Of a DNA stretch of 64,000 nt, positions 18,628 to 25,998 are shown one piece after another. The stretch is from positions 372,001 to 436,000 of the forward strand of contig NZ_CP067395.1 in NCBI RefSeq assembly GCF_017355525.1, given 5' to 3'. Made by a program: the position numbers and the translations under genes. Source of the DNA: Lysobacter enzymogenes (GTDB lineage Bacteria; Pseudomonadota; Gammaproteobacteria; Xanthomonadales; Xanthomonadaceae). Under the pieces are notes generated by a model, which was not told the origin of the DNA, ran no database searches, and was given only the letters and a program-made list of their open reading frames with translations. Each line of letters starts with the position of its first letter. Within the stretch, counting starts at the first letter, position 1.

Positions 18628-19617
18628 ATGCTGCCGTACTCCGTCCTAGACCTCGCCCCCGTCACCCAGGGCAGCGACACCCGCCAGGCCTTCGCCAACA
18701 GCCTCGACCTGGCCCGCCACGCCGAAGCCTTGGGCTATACCCGCTACTGGCTGGCCGAACACCACAACATGCCCGGCATCGCCAGCGCCGCGACCGCGGT
18801 GCTGATCGGACATATCGCCGGCGGCACCTCGACGATCCGCGTCGGCGCCGGCGGCATCATGCTGCCGAACCACGCGCCGCTGCAGGTCGCCGAGCAGTTC
18901 GGCACCCTGGCTTCGCTGTATCCCGAGCGCATCGACCTCGGCCTCGGCCGCGCCCCGGGCACCGACCAGGCCACCGCGCGCGCGCTGCGCCGCTACTACG
19001 ACGGCGCCGACAGCTTTCCGCAGGACGTGGCCGAACTGCTGCACTACTTCGAACCGGCGCAGCCGCAGCAGGCGGTGCGCGCGGTGCCGGGCGCCGGGCT
19101 CGACGTACCGGTGTGGCTGCTCGGCTCGAGTCTGTTCAGCGCGCGCCTGGCCGCGCAGCTCGGCCTGCCGTTCGCGTTCGCCTCGCACTTCGCGCCGGAC
19201 GCGATGGATCAGGCGCTGACTTTGTACCGCCGCGATTTCCAGCCGTCGGCGCGCCTGCAACGGCCGCACGCGATGCTGGCCTTGAACGTGGTCGCCGCGC
19301 AGAGCACGGTCGAAGCGCGCAAGCTGTTCACCACCCAGCAGCAGGCCTTCGTCAACCTGCGCCGCGGCCAGCCGGGCTTGATCCCGCCGCCGATCGACGA
19401 CATCGAAAGCTATTGGACGCCGCTGGAGAAAGCAGGCGTCGCGCAAGCGCTGGCCTGCGCGGTCGTCGGCGACCCGGACGAAGTCGCCGCCGGCATCGCC
19501 GCGTTCGTCGCCCGGCACCAGCCGGACGAGTTGATGGTCACGGCCAACATCTTCGAACACGCCGCGCGACTGCGTTCGTTCGAACTGGCCGCGCACGCGC
19601 TCAAGTCGTTGCGCTGA
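18628..19617 (+). CDS. LLM-class flavin-dependent oxidoreductase (MsnO8-like)
   Basis: A 329-residue flavin-dependent monooxygenase-like protein of the luciferase superfamily. The N-terminal sequence [14 protein letters not shown] followed by [20 protein letters not shown] is the hallmark of the MsnO8 subgroup. Further family segments are [35 protein letters not shown] and the C-terminal [10 protein letters not shown]. Such proteins use reduced FMN supplied by a separate reductase; the substrate is unknown. The ATG at 18628 starts right at the conserved first strand; the frame continues upstream into repeat DNA, which is non-coding. Convergent with the FKBP gene. Confidence 0.9.
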   Translation: MLPYSVLDLAPVTQGSDTRQAFANSLDLARHAEALGYTRYWLAEHHNMPGIASAATAVLIGHIAGGTSTIRVGAGGIMLPNHAPLQVAEQFGTLASLYPERIDLGLGRAPGTDQATARALRRYYDGADSFPQDVAELLHYFEPAQPQQAVRAVPGAGLDVPVWLLGSSLFSARLAAQLGLPFAFASHFAPDAMDQALTLYRRDFQPSARLQRPHAMLALNVVAAQSTVEARKLFTTQQQAFVNLRRGQPGLIPPPIDDIESYWTPLEKAGVAQALACAVVGDPDEVAAGIAAFVARHQPDELMVTANIFEHAARLRSFELAAHALKSLR

Positions 19618-19629
19618 GCGCGCGGACGG

Positions 19630-19653
19630 GCCCGGCGCGCGTTCGCGCCGGGC
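19630..19653. terminator. bidirectional terminator-like hairpin
   Basis: A perfect 10-bp stem GCCCGGCGCG / CGCGCCGGGC with loop CGTT lies in the 56-bp gap between the converging LLM oxidoreductase and FKBP genes. No T-tract is visible, so function is inferred from structure and position. Confidence 0.5.
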
Positions 19654-19673
19654 GCTGCGTCAACGGTTTGCGC

Positions 19674-20189
19674 TCAGCGCGCTTCCACGCCGAGCAGTTC
19701 GACCTCGAACACCAGCGAGGCATCCGGCGGAATCGCGCCGCCGCCGGCGCCGTCCTTGCCGTAGGCGAGGTCGGACGGAATCATCAGCACCCGCTTGCCG
19801 CCGACGCGCATGCCGGCGACGCCGTCGTCCCAGCCGCGGATCACCCGGCCGGCGCCGAGCAGGAAGCTGAAAGGCCGGCCGTTGTGGTCGTAGGAACTGT
19901 CGAACTTGCTGCCGCGCTTGTTCGCCGCGGTTTCGTCGAAGAACCAGCCGGTGTACTGCACGATCACTTCCTGGCCGGACTGGGCGACCGCGCCGGTGCC
20001 GACGCGTTCGTCGATGGCCTGGAACTGGTCGATGCGGCCGTGCATGACCTTCGGCGCGGCCGCGGCTTGTTCTTCTTGCTGCGCCGGACGCTGACAGCCG
20101 GCCAGGGTCAGCGCGGCGCCGGCCAGCAGCGCGGCCAGCGCCGGCGCGCGCAGGGCGGTGAAAACGTTGGTGCGGGACGCTGCTGCCAC
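19674..20189 (-). CDS. FKBP-type peptidyl-prolyl cis-trans isomerase, lipoprotein
   Basis: The 171-residue product has a lipoprotein signal peptide ending in LTLAGC (Cys32), a short Gln/Ala linker and a single FKBP domain (about 62-171). The family motifs are QEVIVQYTGWFFD, GRPFSFLLGAGRVIRGWDDGVAGMRVGGKR and IPSDLAYG...GAIPPDASLVFEVELL. It should isomerise proline bonds in periplasmic or outer-membrane proteins. It lacks the N-terminal dimerisation domain of FkpA/Mip. It is the first of three minus-strand genes, with 55 bp to the next one upstream. Confidence 0.92.
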   Translation of the reverse strand: MAAASRTNVFTALRAPALAALLAGAALTLAGCQRPAQQEEQAAAAPKVMHGRIDQFQAIDERVGTGAVAQSGQEVIVQYTGWFFDETAANKRGSKFDSSYDHNGRPFSFLLGAGRVIRGWDDGVAGMRVGGKRVLMIPSDLAYGKDGAGGGAIPPDASLVFEVELLGVEAR

Positions 20190-20244
20190 GGAGACCTCGG
20201 GAACGCTGGGCGAAAGGACGCACAGCTTACCCGCGTCGCCGCGC

Positions 20245-20796
20245 TCAGGCCTGCGGGATGCGCTTTTCGTACTCGGCTTCGAGGCGGCCGTGGGTGCGCC
20301 AGAAGCCTTCGGATTCGCGCTGCGACAGCTGATCGATCAGCAGGCCCAGATGCGCGTGCCAGCCGCCGGAGACGCTGACCAGGCCGTTGCGGTTGGACAG
20401 GTGGCGGTGTTCGACGACCAGATGCACCTCGCCGCCGCGTTCGCTGAGTTCGAAGGTGACTTCCGACTTGCTGCCGGAATTCTCGTTCCAGGTGTAGCTC
20501 AGCAGGCGCGGCGGATCGATCGCGGTGATGCTGCCGTGCATGCTGTTGACGCAGTCGCTGGCGTACTTGGCCGGCGGCGGGTCGTCGTTGCGGGTCAGGC
20601 GGTTGTTGTCGAAGTTGAGTTCGACCGCGCCGCCGACGCGCAGGTCCATGTCGCCGGCGGCGAGCCAGCGTCCGCGCTTGTCCGATTCGGTGAGGTAGGC
20701 CCAGACGCGTTCGATCGGGCCGGGCAGGACGCGCTCGATGCGCACGGAGTCGGGAGCGGTGAGGACGCCGAAGGCGTCGTTGGCGGGCAGGTTCAT
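20245..20796 (-). CDS. SRPBCC (AHSA1/CalC-like) family protein
   Basis: A 183-residue START/AHSA1-fold protein: VRIERVLPGPIERVWAYLTESDKRGRWLAAGDMDLRVGGAVELNF is the characteristic first strand-helix-strand of the SRPBCC ligand-binding fold, and GGWHAHLGLLIDQL the C-terminal helix. It lies 23 bp after an ArsR regulator gene on the same strand; ArsR-SRPBCC pairs are very common and the SRPBCC protein probably binds a small hydrophobic ligand or acts as a stress protein. The start is at the ATG at 20796 (MNLPAND); upstream in-frame codons overlap the regulator. Confidence 0.88.
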   Translation of the reverse strand: MNLPANDAFGVLTAPDSVRIERVLPGPIERVWAYLTESDKRGRWLAAGDMDLRVGGAVELNFDNNRLTRNDDPPPAKYASDCVNSMHGSITAIDPPRLLSYTWNENSGSKSEVTFELSERGGEVHLVVEHRHLSNRNGLVSVSGGWHAHLGLLIDQLSQRESEGFWRTHGRLEAEYEKRIPQA

Positions 20797-20819
20797 TGCG
20801 GTCTCCAGGGGCGGGGCGT

Positions 20820-21296
20820 TCAGGGGCGCGGCTTGCGCCGCGATGGACGTGGGGTAGTGGCGGATCGGGCGGGGCTGGATTTCTTCGCGCCGGATTTGGC
20901 CGAAGCGGATCTGGCCGAAGCGGACTTGGTCGAGGCGGCGGGCGACGCCGGGGGCGGCGGTTTGGCGGCGTCCTCGGCGCGCAGCAGCGCTTCGAGGTCG
21001 TCGAGGCGGTGGTTCCAGAAGCGTTCGTAATGGCGCAGCCATTCGAAGCCGCCGTGCAGCGGTTCGGCGTCGAGGCGGCAGACGTGGATGCGGCCGCGCA
21101 CTTCGCGCCGCACCAACCCGGCGCGTTCCAGCGCCTTGATGTGTTTGGACGCGGCGGCCAGGGTCATCTCGAACGGCCCGGCCAGCTCGCCGACGTTGCG
21201 CTCGCCGTCGGCGAGCTGGCGCAGCATGGCGCGGCGGGTGGGGTCGGCGAGGGCGTGGAAGACGGCGGTGAGCCGTTCGGAGTGATAGTCAACCAT
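20820..21296 (-). CDS. ArsR-family transcriptional regulator with a Lys/Ser/Ala-rich tail
   Basis: The first ~100 residues are an ArsR winged helix (LTAVFHALADPTRRAMLRQL, then ERNVGELAGPFEMTLAAASKHIKALERAGLV), the metal-independent kind with no ArsR cysteine motif. The last ~45 residues are a low-complexity basic tail with repeated SASAR/SAKS units ending in RPSRRKPRP, resembling histone H1-like or AlgP-type tails that bind DNA non-specifically. Total 158 residues from the ATG at 21296. It is co-transcribed with the SRPBCC gene and probably controls the pair. Confidence 0.85.
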   Translation of the reverse strand: MVDYHSERLTAVFHALADPTRRAMLRQLADGERNVGELAGPFEMTLAAASKHIKALERAGLVRREVRGRIHVCRLDAEPLHGGFEWLRHYERFWNHRLDDLEALLRAEDAAKPPPPASPAASTKSASARSASAKSGAKKSSPARSATTPRPSRRKPRP

Positions 21297-21594
21297 GGGG
21301 TTGAATATCCGCCCGTGCCCGACAACTGTCAACCGATTGGTAAAATATTTGCAGGCGAGCCGACAGGCGGTAGGGCGGAGTGGTCCAGGCTTGGTGCGAT
21401 CGTCGCCGTCGCTGCTGTTGTTGTTAGCTCCCCCCGCCGCTGCGAACTCGCCACAGGCAACCGTAGACCCGAAGGGCGCGCGCATGGATGCGCGCGTGCG
21501 GGACCGGGCCAGGATGGCCCTTGTCCCGCATACCTGCGCAAGCTACGAACGATAGTGGCTCTTGATTCGAGAACAAGGAAAGCGCCTTTCTTTG

Positions 21595-21626
21595 GTTACT
21601 TTCTTTGGCAAGACAAAGAAAGTAAC
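21595..21626. repeat. GTTACTTTCTTTG hairpin inside the MITE-like element
   Basis: A perfect 13-bp stem, GTTACTTTCTTTG (21595-21607) with CAAAGAAAGTAAC (21614-21626), around a 6-nt loop. It is AT-rich compared with everything around it. From memory, such pieces recur in intergenic DNA of Lysobacter/Xanthomonas; here it is part of the larger element. Confidence 0.7.
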
Positions 21627-21712
21627 CCGGCCGCTTGCGGACGGAAGCTTTGGATTGTGGCTTGTCTTCACCCGCAATGAAGACACCGACGAAACCCACC
21701 GCGGAACGCCCG

Positions 21713-21811
21713 CTGTAGGAGCGACGCAAGTCGCGACCGCGAAACCACAGCCCTTGCGCAGGTTTCGTCGTAGTTGAGTTTTCGCGGTCGCGACTTGCGT
21801 CGCTCCTACAG
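21713..21811. repeat. REPIN-like inverted pair (GAC/GTC type)
   Basis: Two copies of CTGTAGGAGCGACGCAAGTC in inverted orientation enclose about 40 bp. This is the A:T variant of the family palindrome (GCGAC-GCAA-GTCGC). The GTAG start followed by a palindrome is the layout of REP sequences. Confidence 0.85.
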
Positions 21812-21902
21812 TCGGATACCAACCTTTCGGGTCTAGGGTTGCCTGTGGCGAGTTCGCAGCGGCGGGGGAAGCAAAGAGCAGCGGCAGTCGCAACAACAAA
21901 AT

Positions 21903-21931
21903 GGGTTCCGGCTTTCGCCGGAACCCTTTTT
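21903..21931. terminator. bidirectional intrinsic terminator downstream of the XRE gene
   Basis: A 10-bp stem GGGTTCCGGC / GCCGGAACCC with loop TTTC is followed by TTTTT on the plus strand and, read on the minus strand, by a T-rich stretch (ATTTTGTTGTTG). On the minus strand it lies about 80 bp past the stop codon of the XRE regulator gene and can end that transcript. Confidence 0.7.
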
Positions 21932-22009
21932 GATTTCCCCTCGACGCAAGCGACGACGCAGGCAAACGCCGCGTGACAGCCTGCACCCGCCGCCGAACGC
22001 CCCGCCGCC

Positions 22010-22825
22010 TCAACCCGCCGCAGGCGAAGGCGCCAGACTCGCGCCGAACTCGCGCATCGCCTGCGCAGTCGCCGGATCGGCGGGGAAGAAGGTTTCGATC
22101 GCCAGCTCGGCCAACGTCACGTCCATCGGCGTGCCGAACACCGTGGTCGTGCTGATGAAGGACAACTCGCCGAACGGCGTGCGCATGCGGCACGGCACCG
22201 CGACGTGCGCGGCGCCGGTCAGTTCGGCCGGGTCGTAGTCGGTCGGTGCCGGGTAGGCTTCGAGTTCGGCGTACAGCGCTTCCAGCACCGGGTCGCCGCT
22301 GGTTTCGATCTGATGGCGCAGCCGGTGCAGGATGTGCGCGCGCCATTCGCCGAAGTTGAGGATGCTCGGCGCCATGCCCTCGGGATGCAGCGCGGCGCGC
22401 AGCACGTTGGCCGGGCGCGCGAGCAGGTGTCCGGCCACGCCGGCCAGCATCGGCGCCAGCGCGCGGTTGTGCTGGATCAGGTTCCAGTGCCGGTCCACCG
22501 CCAGCGCCGGGTGCGGTTCGTGCGCGTACAGCACCAGTTCGACCGCGGCATAGGCCTCGCGCATCGCCGGGTGGTCGAGCGGACGTTCGGCGTAGATCGG
22601 CGCCAGGCCGGCGGCGGTCATCAAGGCGTTGCGCTCGCGCAAGGGCACGTCCAGGCGGTCGGCCAGGCGCAGCAGCATCGCCCGGCTCGGCAGCGAGCGG
22701 CCGGTCTCGATGAAGCTGACGTGGCGGGTGGAGATCTCGGCCATTTCGGCCAGATCGAACTGGGTCAGGCGGCGGCGCTGGCGCCATTGGCGCAGCAGTT
22801 CGCCCACGGAGGCGGAATCGTTCAT
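22010..22825 (-). CDS. XRE-family helix-turn-helix regulator with MmyB-like ligand-binding domain
   Basis: A 271-residue regulator. Residues about 8-65 form an XRE helix-turn-helix (LRQWRQRRRLTQFDLAEMAEISTRHVSFIETGRS). The remainder is the MmyB-like PAS-type domain (YAAVELVLYAHEPHPALAVDRHWNLIQHNRAL and MRTPFGELSFISTTTVFGTP), found in regulators that sense small molecules, often fatty acids. It is divergent from a four-helix membrane protein gene at 22946, and a perfect palindrome lies between them, so this regulator most likely controls that gene and itself. Start ATG at 22825. Confidence 0.92.
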   Translation of the reverse strand: MNDSASVGELLRQWRQRRRLTQFDLAEMAEISTRHVSFIETGRSLPSRAMLLRLADRLDVPLRERNALMTAAGLAPIYAERPLDHPAMREAYAAVELVLYAHEPHPALAVDRHWNLIQHNRALAPMLAGVAGHLLARPANVLRAALHPEGMAPSILNFGEWRAHILHRLRHQIETSGDPVLEALYAELEAYPAPTDYDPAELTGAAHVAVPCRMRTPFGELSFISTTTVFGTPMDVTLAELAIETFFPADPATAQAMREFGASLAPSPAAG

Positions 22826-22859
22826 GCGGCCACCTTAGCCCAGCCGCGCCGGCGCCGGC

Positions 22860-22876
22860 ATTACCTGCCAGGTAAT
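22860..22876. promoter_or_regulatory. candidate operator palindrome for the XRE regulator
   Basis: ATTACCTG-C-CAGGTAAT is a perfect 8+1+8 inverted repeat, AT-rich against very GC-rich surroundings, 34 bp upstream of the XRE start and 69 bp upstream of the membrane protein start. Symmetry and spacing fit dimer binding by an XRE repressor; this is inference from position. Confidence 0.6.
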
Positions 22877-22945
22877 CGACCCGCCGCGCGCGCCGCGGTG
22901 TGATGGCGGCGTCCAAAACGAACGCACTCACGACAGGAGAACGCA

Positions 22946-23350
22946 ATGGCCATCGTCATCGAACGCAATCCCGCCCACTTCCTTCGCCGCGTGGTCCAGG
23001 CCGACCTCGCCGTATCCGCCGCCGCCGGCGCGCTGCAACTGGCCGCGGCCGAACCGCTGGCGCGGCTGACCGCGATCGACGCTGGAATGCTGCGCGGCTC
23101 GGGCCTGGTGTTGATGGGCTGGGTCGCATTTCTCGGCTGGGCGCTGAGCCGGCCCGCGATCAGCGCACCGATGGTGCGCACGATGATCGGCGTCAACCTC
23201 GCCTGGATCGCCGCCTCGCTGCTGGTGTGGCTGGAAGGCGCGATCGCGCCGAATCCGCTCGGCGTGGCCTACCTGCTGGCGCAGGCGGCGGTGGTGGCGG
23301 TGTTCGCCGACCTGCAGTACTTCGGCCTGCGCCGGCAGCGGCGCGGTTGA
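22946..23350 (+). CDS. small integral membrane protein, likely target of the XRE regulator
   Basis: A 134-residue protein with four predicted membrane helices (about 17-36, 48-67, 77-96 and 104-124; e.g. GLVLMGWVAFLGWALS and VAYLLAQAAVVAVFADL). The gene has a strong ribosome-binding site (ACAGGAG, 8 bp from the ATG). Family unknown to me; similar four-helix proteins are often found beside MmyB-type XRE regulators. Its promoter region contains the palindrome at 22860-22876. The stretch from 23351 to 23579 holds no gene that I can support. Confidence 0.75.
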   Translation: MAIVIERNPAHFLRRVVQADLAVSAAAGALQLAAAEPLARLTAIDAGMLRGSGLVLMGWVAFLGWALSRPAISAPMVRTMIGVNLAWIAASLLVWLEGAIAPNPLGVAYLLAQAAVVAVFADLQYFGLRRQRRG

Positions 23351-23579
23351 GCGGCGATGTCTGCGACCGGGGCGAATCCGGATGTGCGCGCGGCCTCGCC
23401 GCCGGCCGCGGCGCGCGGCGTGCCGCGCAACCTGCCGGCGCGCTGCGCGTGGTGTCCGGACCTGATCGGCTGCCGGGTGCCGGCGCCGGTCGCGGCGCCG
23501 GTGCGGACTGCGCGCTGCGATGCGCGCAGCGGGCCGCGGATCGTCGCTGTGTGACTTCGCTGTGTAACATCCGTAGCCC

Positions 23580-23678
23580 CTGTAGGAGCGGCGCGAGCCG
23601 CGACCGCGACAACACAACTACGTCGGAGCTTACGTCGCAGTTGCGTTGCCGCGGTCGCGGCTCGCGCCGCTCCTACAG
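23580..23678. repeat. REPIN-like inverted pair (GGC/GCC type)
   Basis: CTGTAGGAGCGGCGCGAGCC on the left and its reverse complement on the right enclose about 40 bp between two converging genes (membrane protein and greB). This is the G:C variant of the family palindrome. Confidence 0.85.
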
Positions 23679-23692
23679 CCTTACTGCGCCGT

Positions 23693-24205
23693 TCAACCCG
23701 CCGGGGCCGCGTACGCCACCTCGACGATCGCGAAGCGCGCCGGCCCGGCCGGCAGCACCGCTTCGAATTCGTCGTCGACGCGGCGCTTGAGCATCGCCCG
23801 CGCCAGCGGCGAATCGATGCTGATGTGGCCCAGGCGCGCGTCGGTCTCGTCGGGGCCGACGATGCGGTAGCGCGCCAGCTCGCCGTTGGCGACGTTCTCG
23901 AGCTCGACCCAGGCGCCGAAGAACACCGACCGCGGGTCGCTCGGCGTGGTCTCGATGACCCGCAGCAGCGGCAGGCGCTTGCTCAGATAGCGCACGCGCC
24001 GGTCGATCTCGCCCAACTGCTTCTTGCGGTAGGTGTATTCGGCGTTTTCCGAGCGGTCGCCTTCGGCCGCGGCCGCGGCCAGCGCCTTGACCACCTCGGG
24101 CCGGCGCACCCGCCACAGCTCGTCGAGTTCGTGCTTCAGGCGCGCGTGGCCCTCGCGCGTGATCAGCGCGGTGCTGTGTTCGGCGGGCGGGCGCCATCGG
24201 CCCAT
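23693..24205 (-). CDS. greB: transcription elongation factor GreB
   Basis: A 170-residue Gre factor. The N-terminal coiled-coil carries the catalytic tip [10 protein letters not shown], whose acidic residues hold Mg in the RNA polymerase secondary channel and trigger cleavage of backtracked [23 protein letters not shown] is the GreB-type continuation, favouring GreB over GreA. The C-terminal FKBP-like domain ends in [16 protein letters not shown]. The ATG at 24205 (MGRWRPPAE) is chosen; the open frame upstream is antisense to the rhomboid gene and non-coding. Convergent with the REPIN at 23580. Confidence 0.92.
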   Translation of the reverse strand: MGRWRPPAEHSTALITREGHARLKHELDELWRVRRPEVVKALAAAAAEGDRSENAEYTYRKKQLGEIDRRVRYLSKRLPLLRVIETTPSDPRSVFFGAWVELENVANGELARYRIVGPDETDARLGHISIDSPLARAMLKRRVDDEFEAVLPAGPARFAIVEVAYAAPAG

Positions 24206-24403
24206 GTCGGCGGTACTCGCGGCGGCAGGGCGGTCGTTATCGCAGAGCCGGCGGCGGGGTTCAAGCCCGCCGCGCCCGCGCGTGCGCGCAGGCGGCCGCG
24301 ACGGCGCCCCGCGGGGTTTGCTTCGGTCGCGGGCGGCGCCGCCGCGCTTGCCAGTGCGCGGACGATCGGCAAGGCTGTGGCGACCTGTCCGCCCGCCGCG
24401 CCC

Positions 24404-25879
24404 ATGCTGATCCTGCCGCTGCACCGTCCGTTCACGCGCGCCAATTTCCCGTTCGTGACGGTGCTGCTGGCGCTGGCCAACGTGTTCGTGTTCTTCGCCC
24501 TGCAAAGCGGCGACGGGGCCAAGCTCAAGGCGCTGTATCGGCAGTATCTGGACTCGGGGCTGGCGGCGATCGAAGCGCCGGCGTATCGGCGTCATCTGGA
24601 GCGTAGCGGCCAGCGCGAGGCGCTGGCGGCGCTGGACGCGGCGCCGGAGCGCGAACGCGCCGGTCTGGTCGCCTCGCGCAGCCTCACCGATGTGACCTTC
24701 GCCCGCGCGCTGGCCGGCGGCGAGCTGTTCGACGATCCGGCGCAGTTCGAGCGCTGGAAGCCGTTGCGGGCGCAGTACGAGGACCAGCGGGACGGGGTGT
24801 TCACCTTGCGCCACATCATGCGCAGCTCCGAGATCGACCCGTGGCGGATGCTCTCGGCCGCGTTCCTGCACGGCGACGCGATGCATCTGCTCGGCAACAT
24901 GATCTTCCTGCTGGCGCTGGGGCTGCTGGTGGAAGGCGCGGTCGGCGCGGGGCTGTTCGCGCTGTTGTACGCGCTCGGCGCCTACGGCTCGGCCGCGCTG
25001 TCGCTGTGGTGGCGCTGGGGCGAGGCCGGCGGCGGGCTCGGCGCGTCCGGCGCGATCGCCGCGCTGATGGGCGCGTTCTGCCTGGTCTGGGGCCTGCGTC
25101 CGGTGCGCTTCTTCTATTGGATCGGCGTGGTGTTCGACTACGTGCGCGCGCCGGCGATCTGGCTGTTTCCGGCGTGGCTGGGCTGGGAAGTGTTCAACCT
25201 GCTGACCCGCAGCGATCTCAATATCGGTTTCGACGCCCACGCCGGCGGCTTGCTGACCGGCGCGTTGGTCGGCGCAGCCTATGTCGCAATGGGCCGGGTG
25301 CGTTCCGGCTTCGTCGACGAAGACGCGACGGCGGCCGCGCCCGACACGCGCTGGGAACGCGCGCAGCAGCACCTGGGCCGGATGCAGTCGTCCGAAGCCG
25401 AGGCGCTGCTGGCGGAACTGGTGCAGGAACAGCCGCAGCGCTTCGACCTGCGTCTGGCGCGCTATCGCGCGGCCCGCAACGCCGGCCGCCGCGATGCCCT
25501 GGCCCAGCGCAGCGTCGAGCTGCTGGCGCTGGATCCCGACGACGCGGCGCAGGCGCGCGTGCAGGCCGAAGCGCTGGCCGGATTGGACGAAGCCGGGATA
25601 GCGACCGAACCCGCGCGCCGGCAGGCGCTGCTGCGCGCCTGGACCCGCGTCGGCGCGCTCGACGCGGCGGAAACGCTGCTCGATGGCGCGGCGATGGCGG
25701 CGCTGCCGCCGGAGCGTCTGGCCCAGGCGTGGCTGGAGCTGGCGTTGGCGCATCGCGACCGCGGCCAGCCGGCGGAGCAGGCCAAGCGGCTGCGGCTGGT
25801 GCTGGAGCGCTATCCCGAGCAGCCGCAGGCGCTGAAGGCGCGGTTCCTGCTCGAACACGAATTGCACGAGCCGACGTAA
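24404..25879 (+). CDS. rhomboid-family intramembrane serine protease with C-terminal helical repeats
   Basis: The 491-residue protein has a first membrane helix (16-34), then a ~100-residue soluble insertion, then the rhomboid core. Core residues are H161xxxN165 in the HLLGN segment, catalytic Ser215 in GASG and His279 in DAHAGG. After residue ~300 a soluble helical, TPR-like region ([26 protein letters not shown]) runs to the end. It should cleave membrane proteins within the bilayer. The long loop between helices 1 and 2 and the repeat tail are larger than in E. coli GlpG (276 aa). Start at the ATG at 24404. Divergent from greB. Confidence 0.92.
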   Translation: MLILPLHRPFTRANFPFVTVLLALANVFVFFALQSGDGAKLKALYRQYLDSGLAAIEAPAYRRHLERSGQREALAALDAAPERERAGLVASRSLTDVTFARALAGGELFDDPAQFERWKPLRAQYEDQRDGVFTLRHIMRSSEIDPWRMLSAAFLHGDAMHLLGNMIFLLALGLLVEGAVGAGLFALLYALGAYGSAALSLWWRWGEAGGGLGASGAIAALMGAFCLVWGLRPVRFFYWIGVVFDYVRAPAIWLFPAWLGWEVFNLLTRSDLNIGFDAHAGGLLTGALVGAAYVAMGRVRSGFVDEDATAAAPDTRWERAQQHLGRMQSSEAEALLAELVQEQPQRFDLRLARYRAARNAGRRDALAQRSVELLALDPDDAAQARVQAEALAGLDEAGIATEPARRQALLRAWTRVGALDAAETLLDGAAMAALPPERLAQAWLELALAHRDRGQPAEQAKRLRLVLERYPEQPQALKARFLLEHELHEPT

Positions 25880-25892
25880 GGGACGTATCTCG

Positions 25893-25991
25893 CTGTAGGA
25901 GCGACGCGAGTCGCGACTGCGACAACGCAACTACGGCGAAACCTGCGCCGTAGTTGCGTTGTCGCAGTCGCGACTCGCGTCGCTCCTACAG
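25893..25991. repeat. perfect 46-bp inverted repeat (REPIN) between convergent genes
   Basis: 25893-25938 and 25946-25991 are exact reverse complements (46 bp) around a 7-nt loop AAACCTG. The outer ends are the GTAGGAGCGACGCGAGTCGC repeat. It lies between the rhomboid gene and a converging membrane protein gene, 13 and 7 bp from their stop codons, and could terminate both transcripts. Confidence 0.92.
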
Positions 25992-25998
25992 GGCGAGT

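Larger units (their letters stand above)
21428..21871. mobile_element. MITE-like composite repeat element with ~47-bp terminal inverted repeats
   Basis: In the 713-bp gap between the ArsR and XRE genes, 21428-21475 (starting CTCCCCCCGCCGCTGCGAAC) is matched in inverted orientation, with few differences, by 21823-21871. Between these ends lie a 13-bp-stem hairpin (21595-21626), a segment shared with 29850-29880, and a REPIN-like pair (21713-21811). No transposase is encoded; short open frames across it look like by-products. The arrangement suggests a non-autonomous mobile or composite repeat of about 444 bp. Confidence 0.6.

Noticed and set aside
21424..21822. 132-codon minus-strand frame over the repeat element
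   Set aside because: It coincides with the repeat's terminal inverted sequences and REPIN, and its product just translates them; no sign of an independent gene.
23357..23554. 65-codon plus-strand frame with several cysteines (CAWCPDLIGC)
   Set aside because: Composition is Ala/Pro/Arg-rich, there is no clear ribosome-binding site and no recognisable domain; too weak to call.
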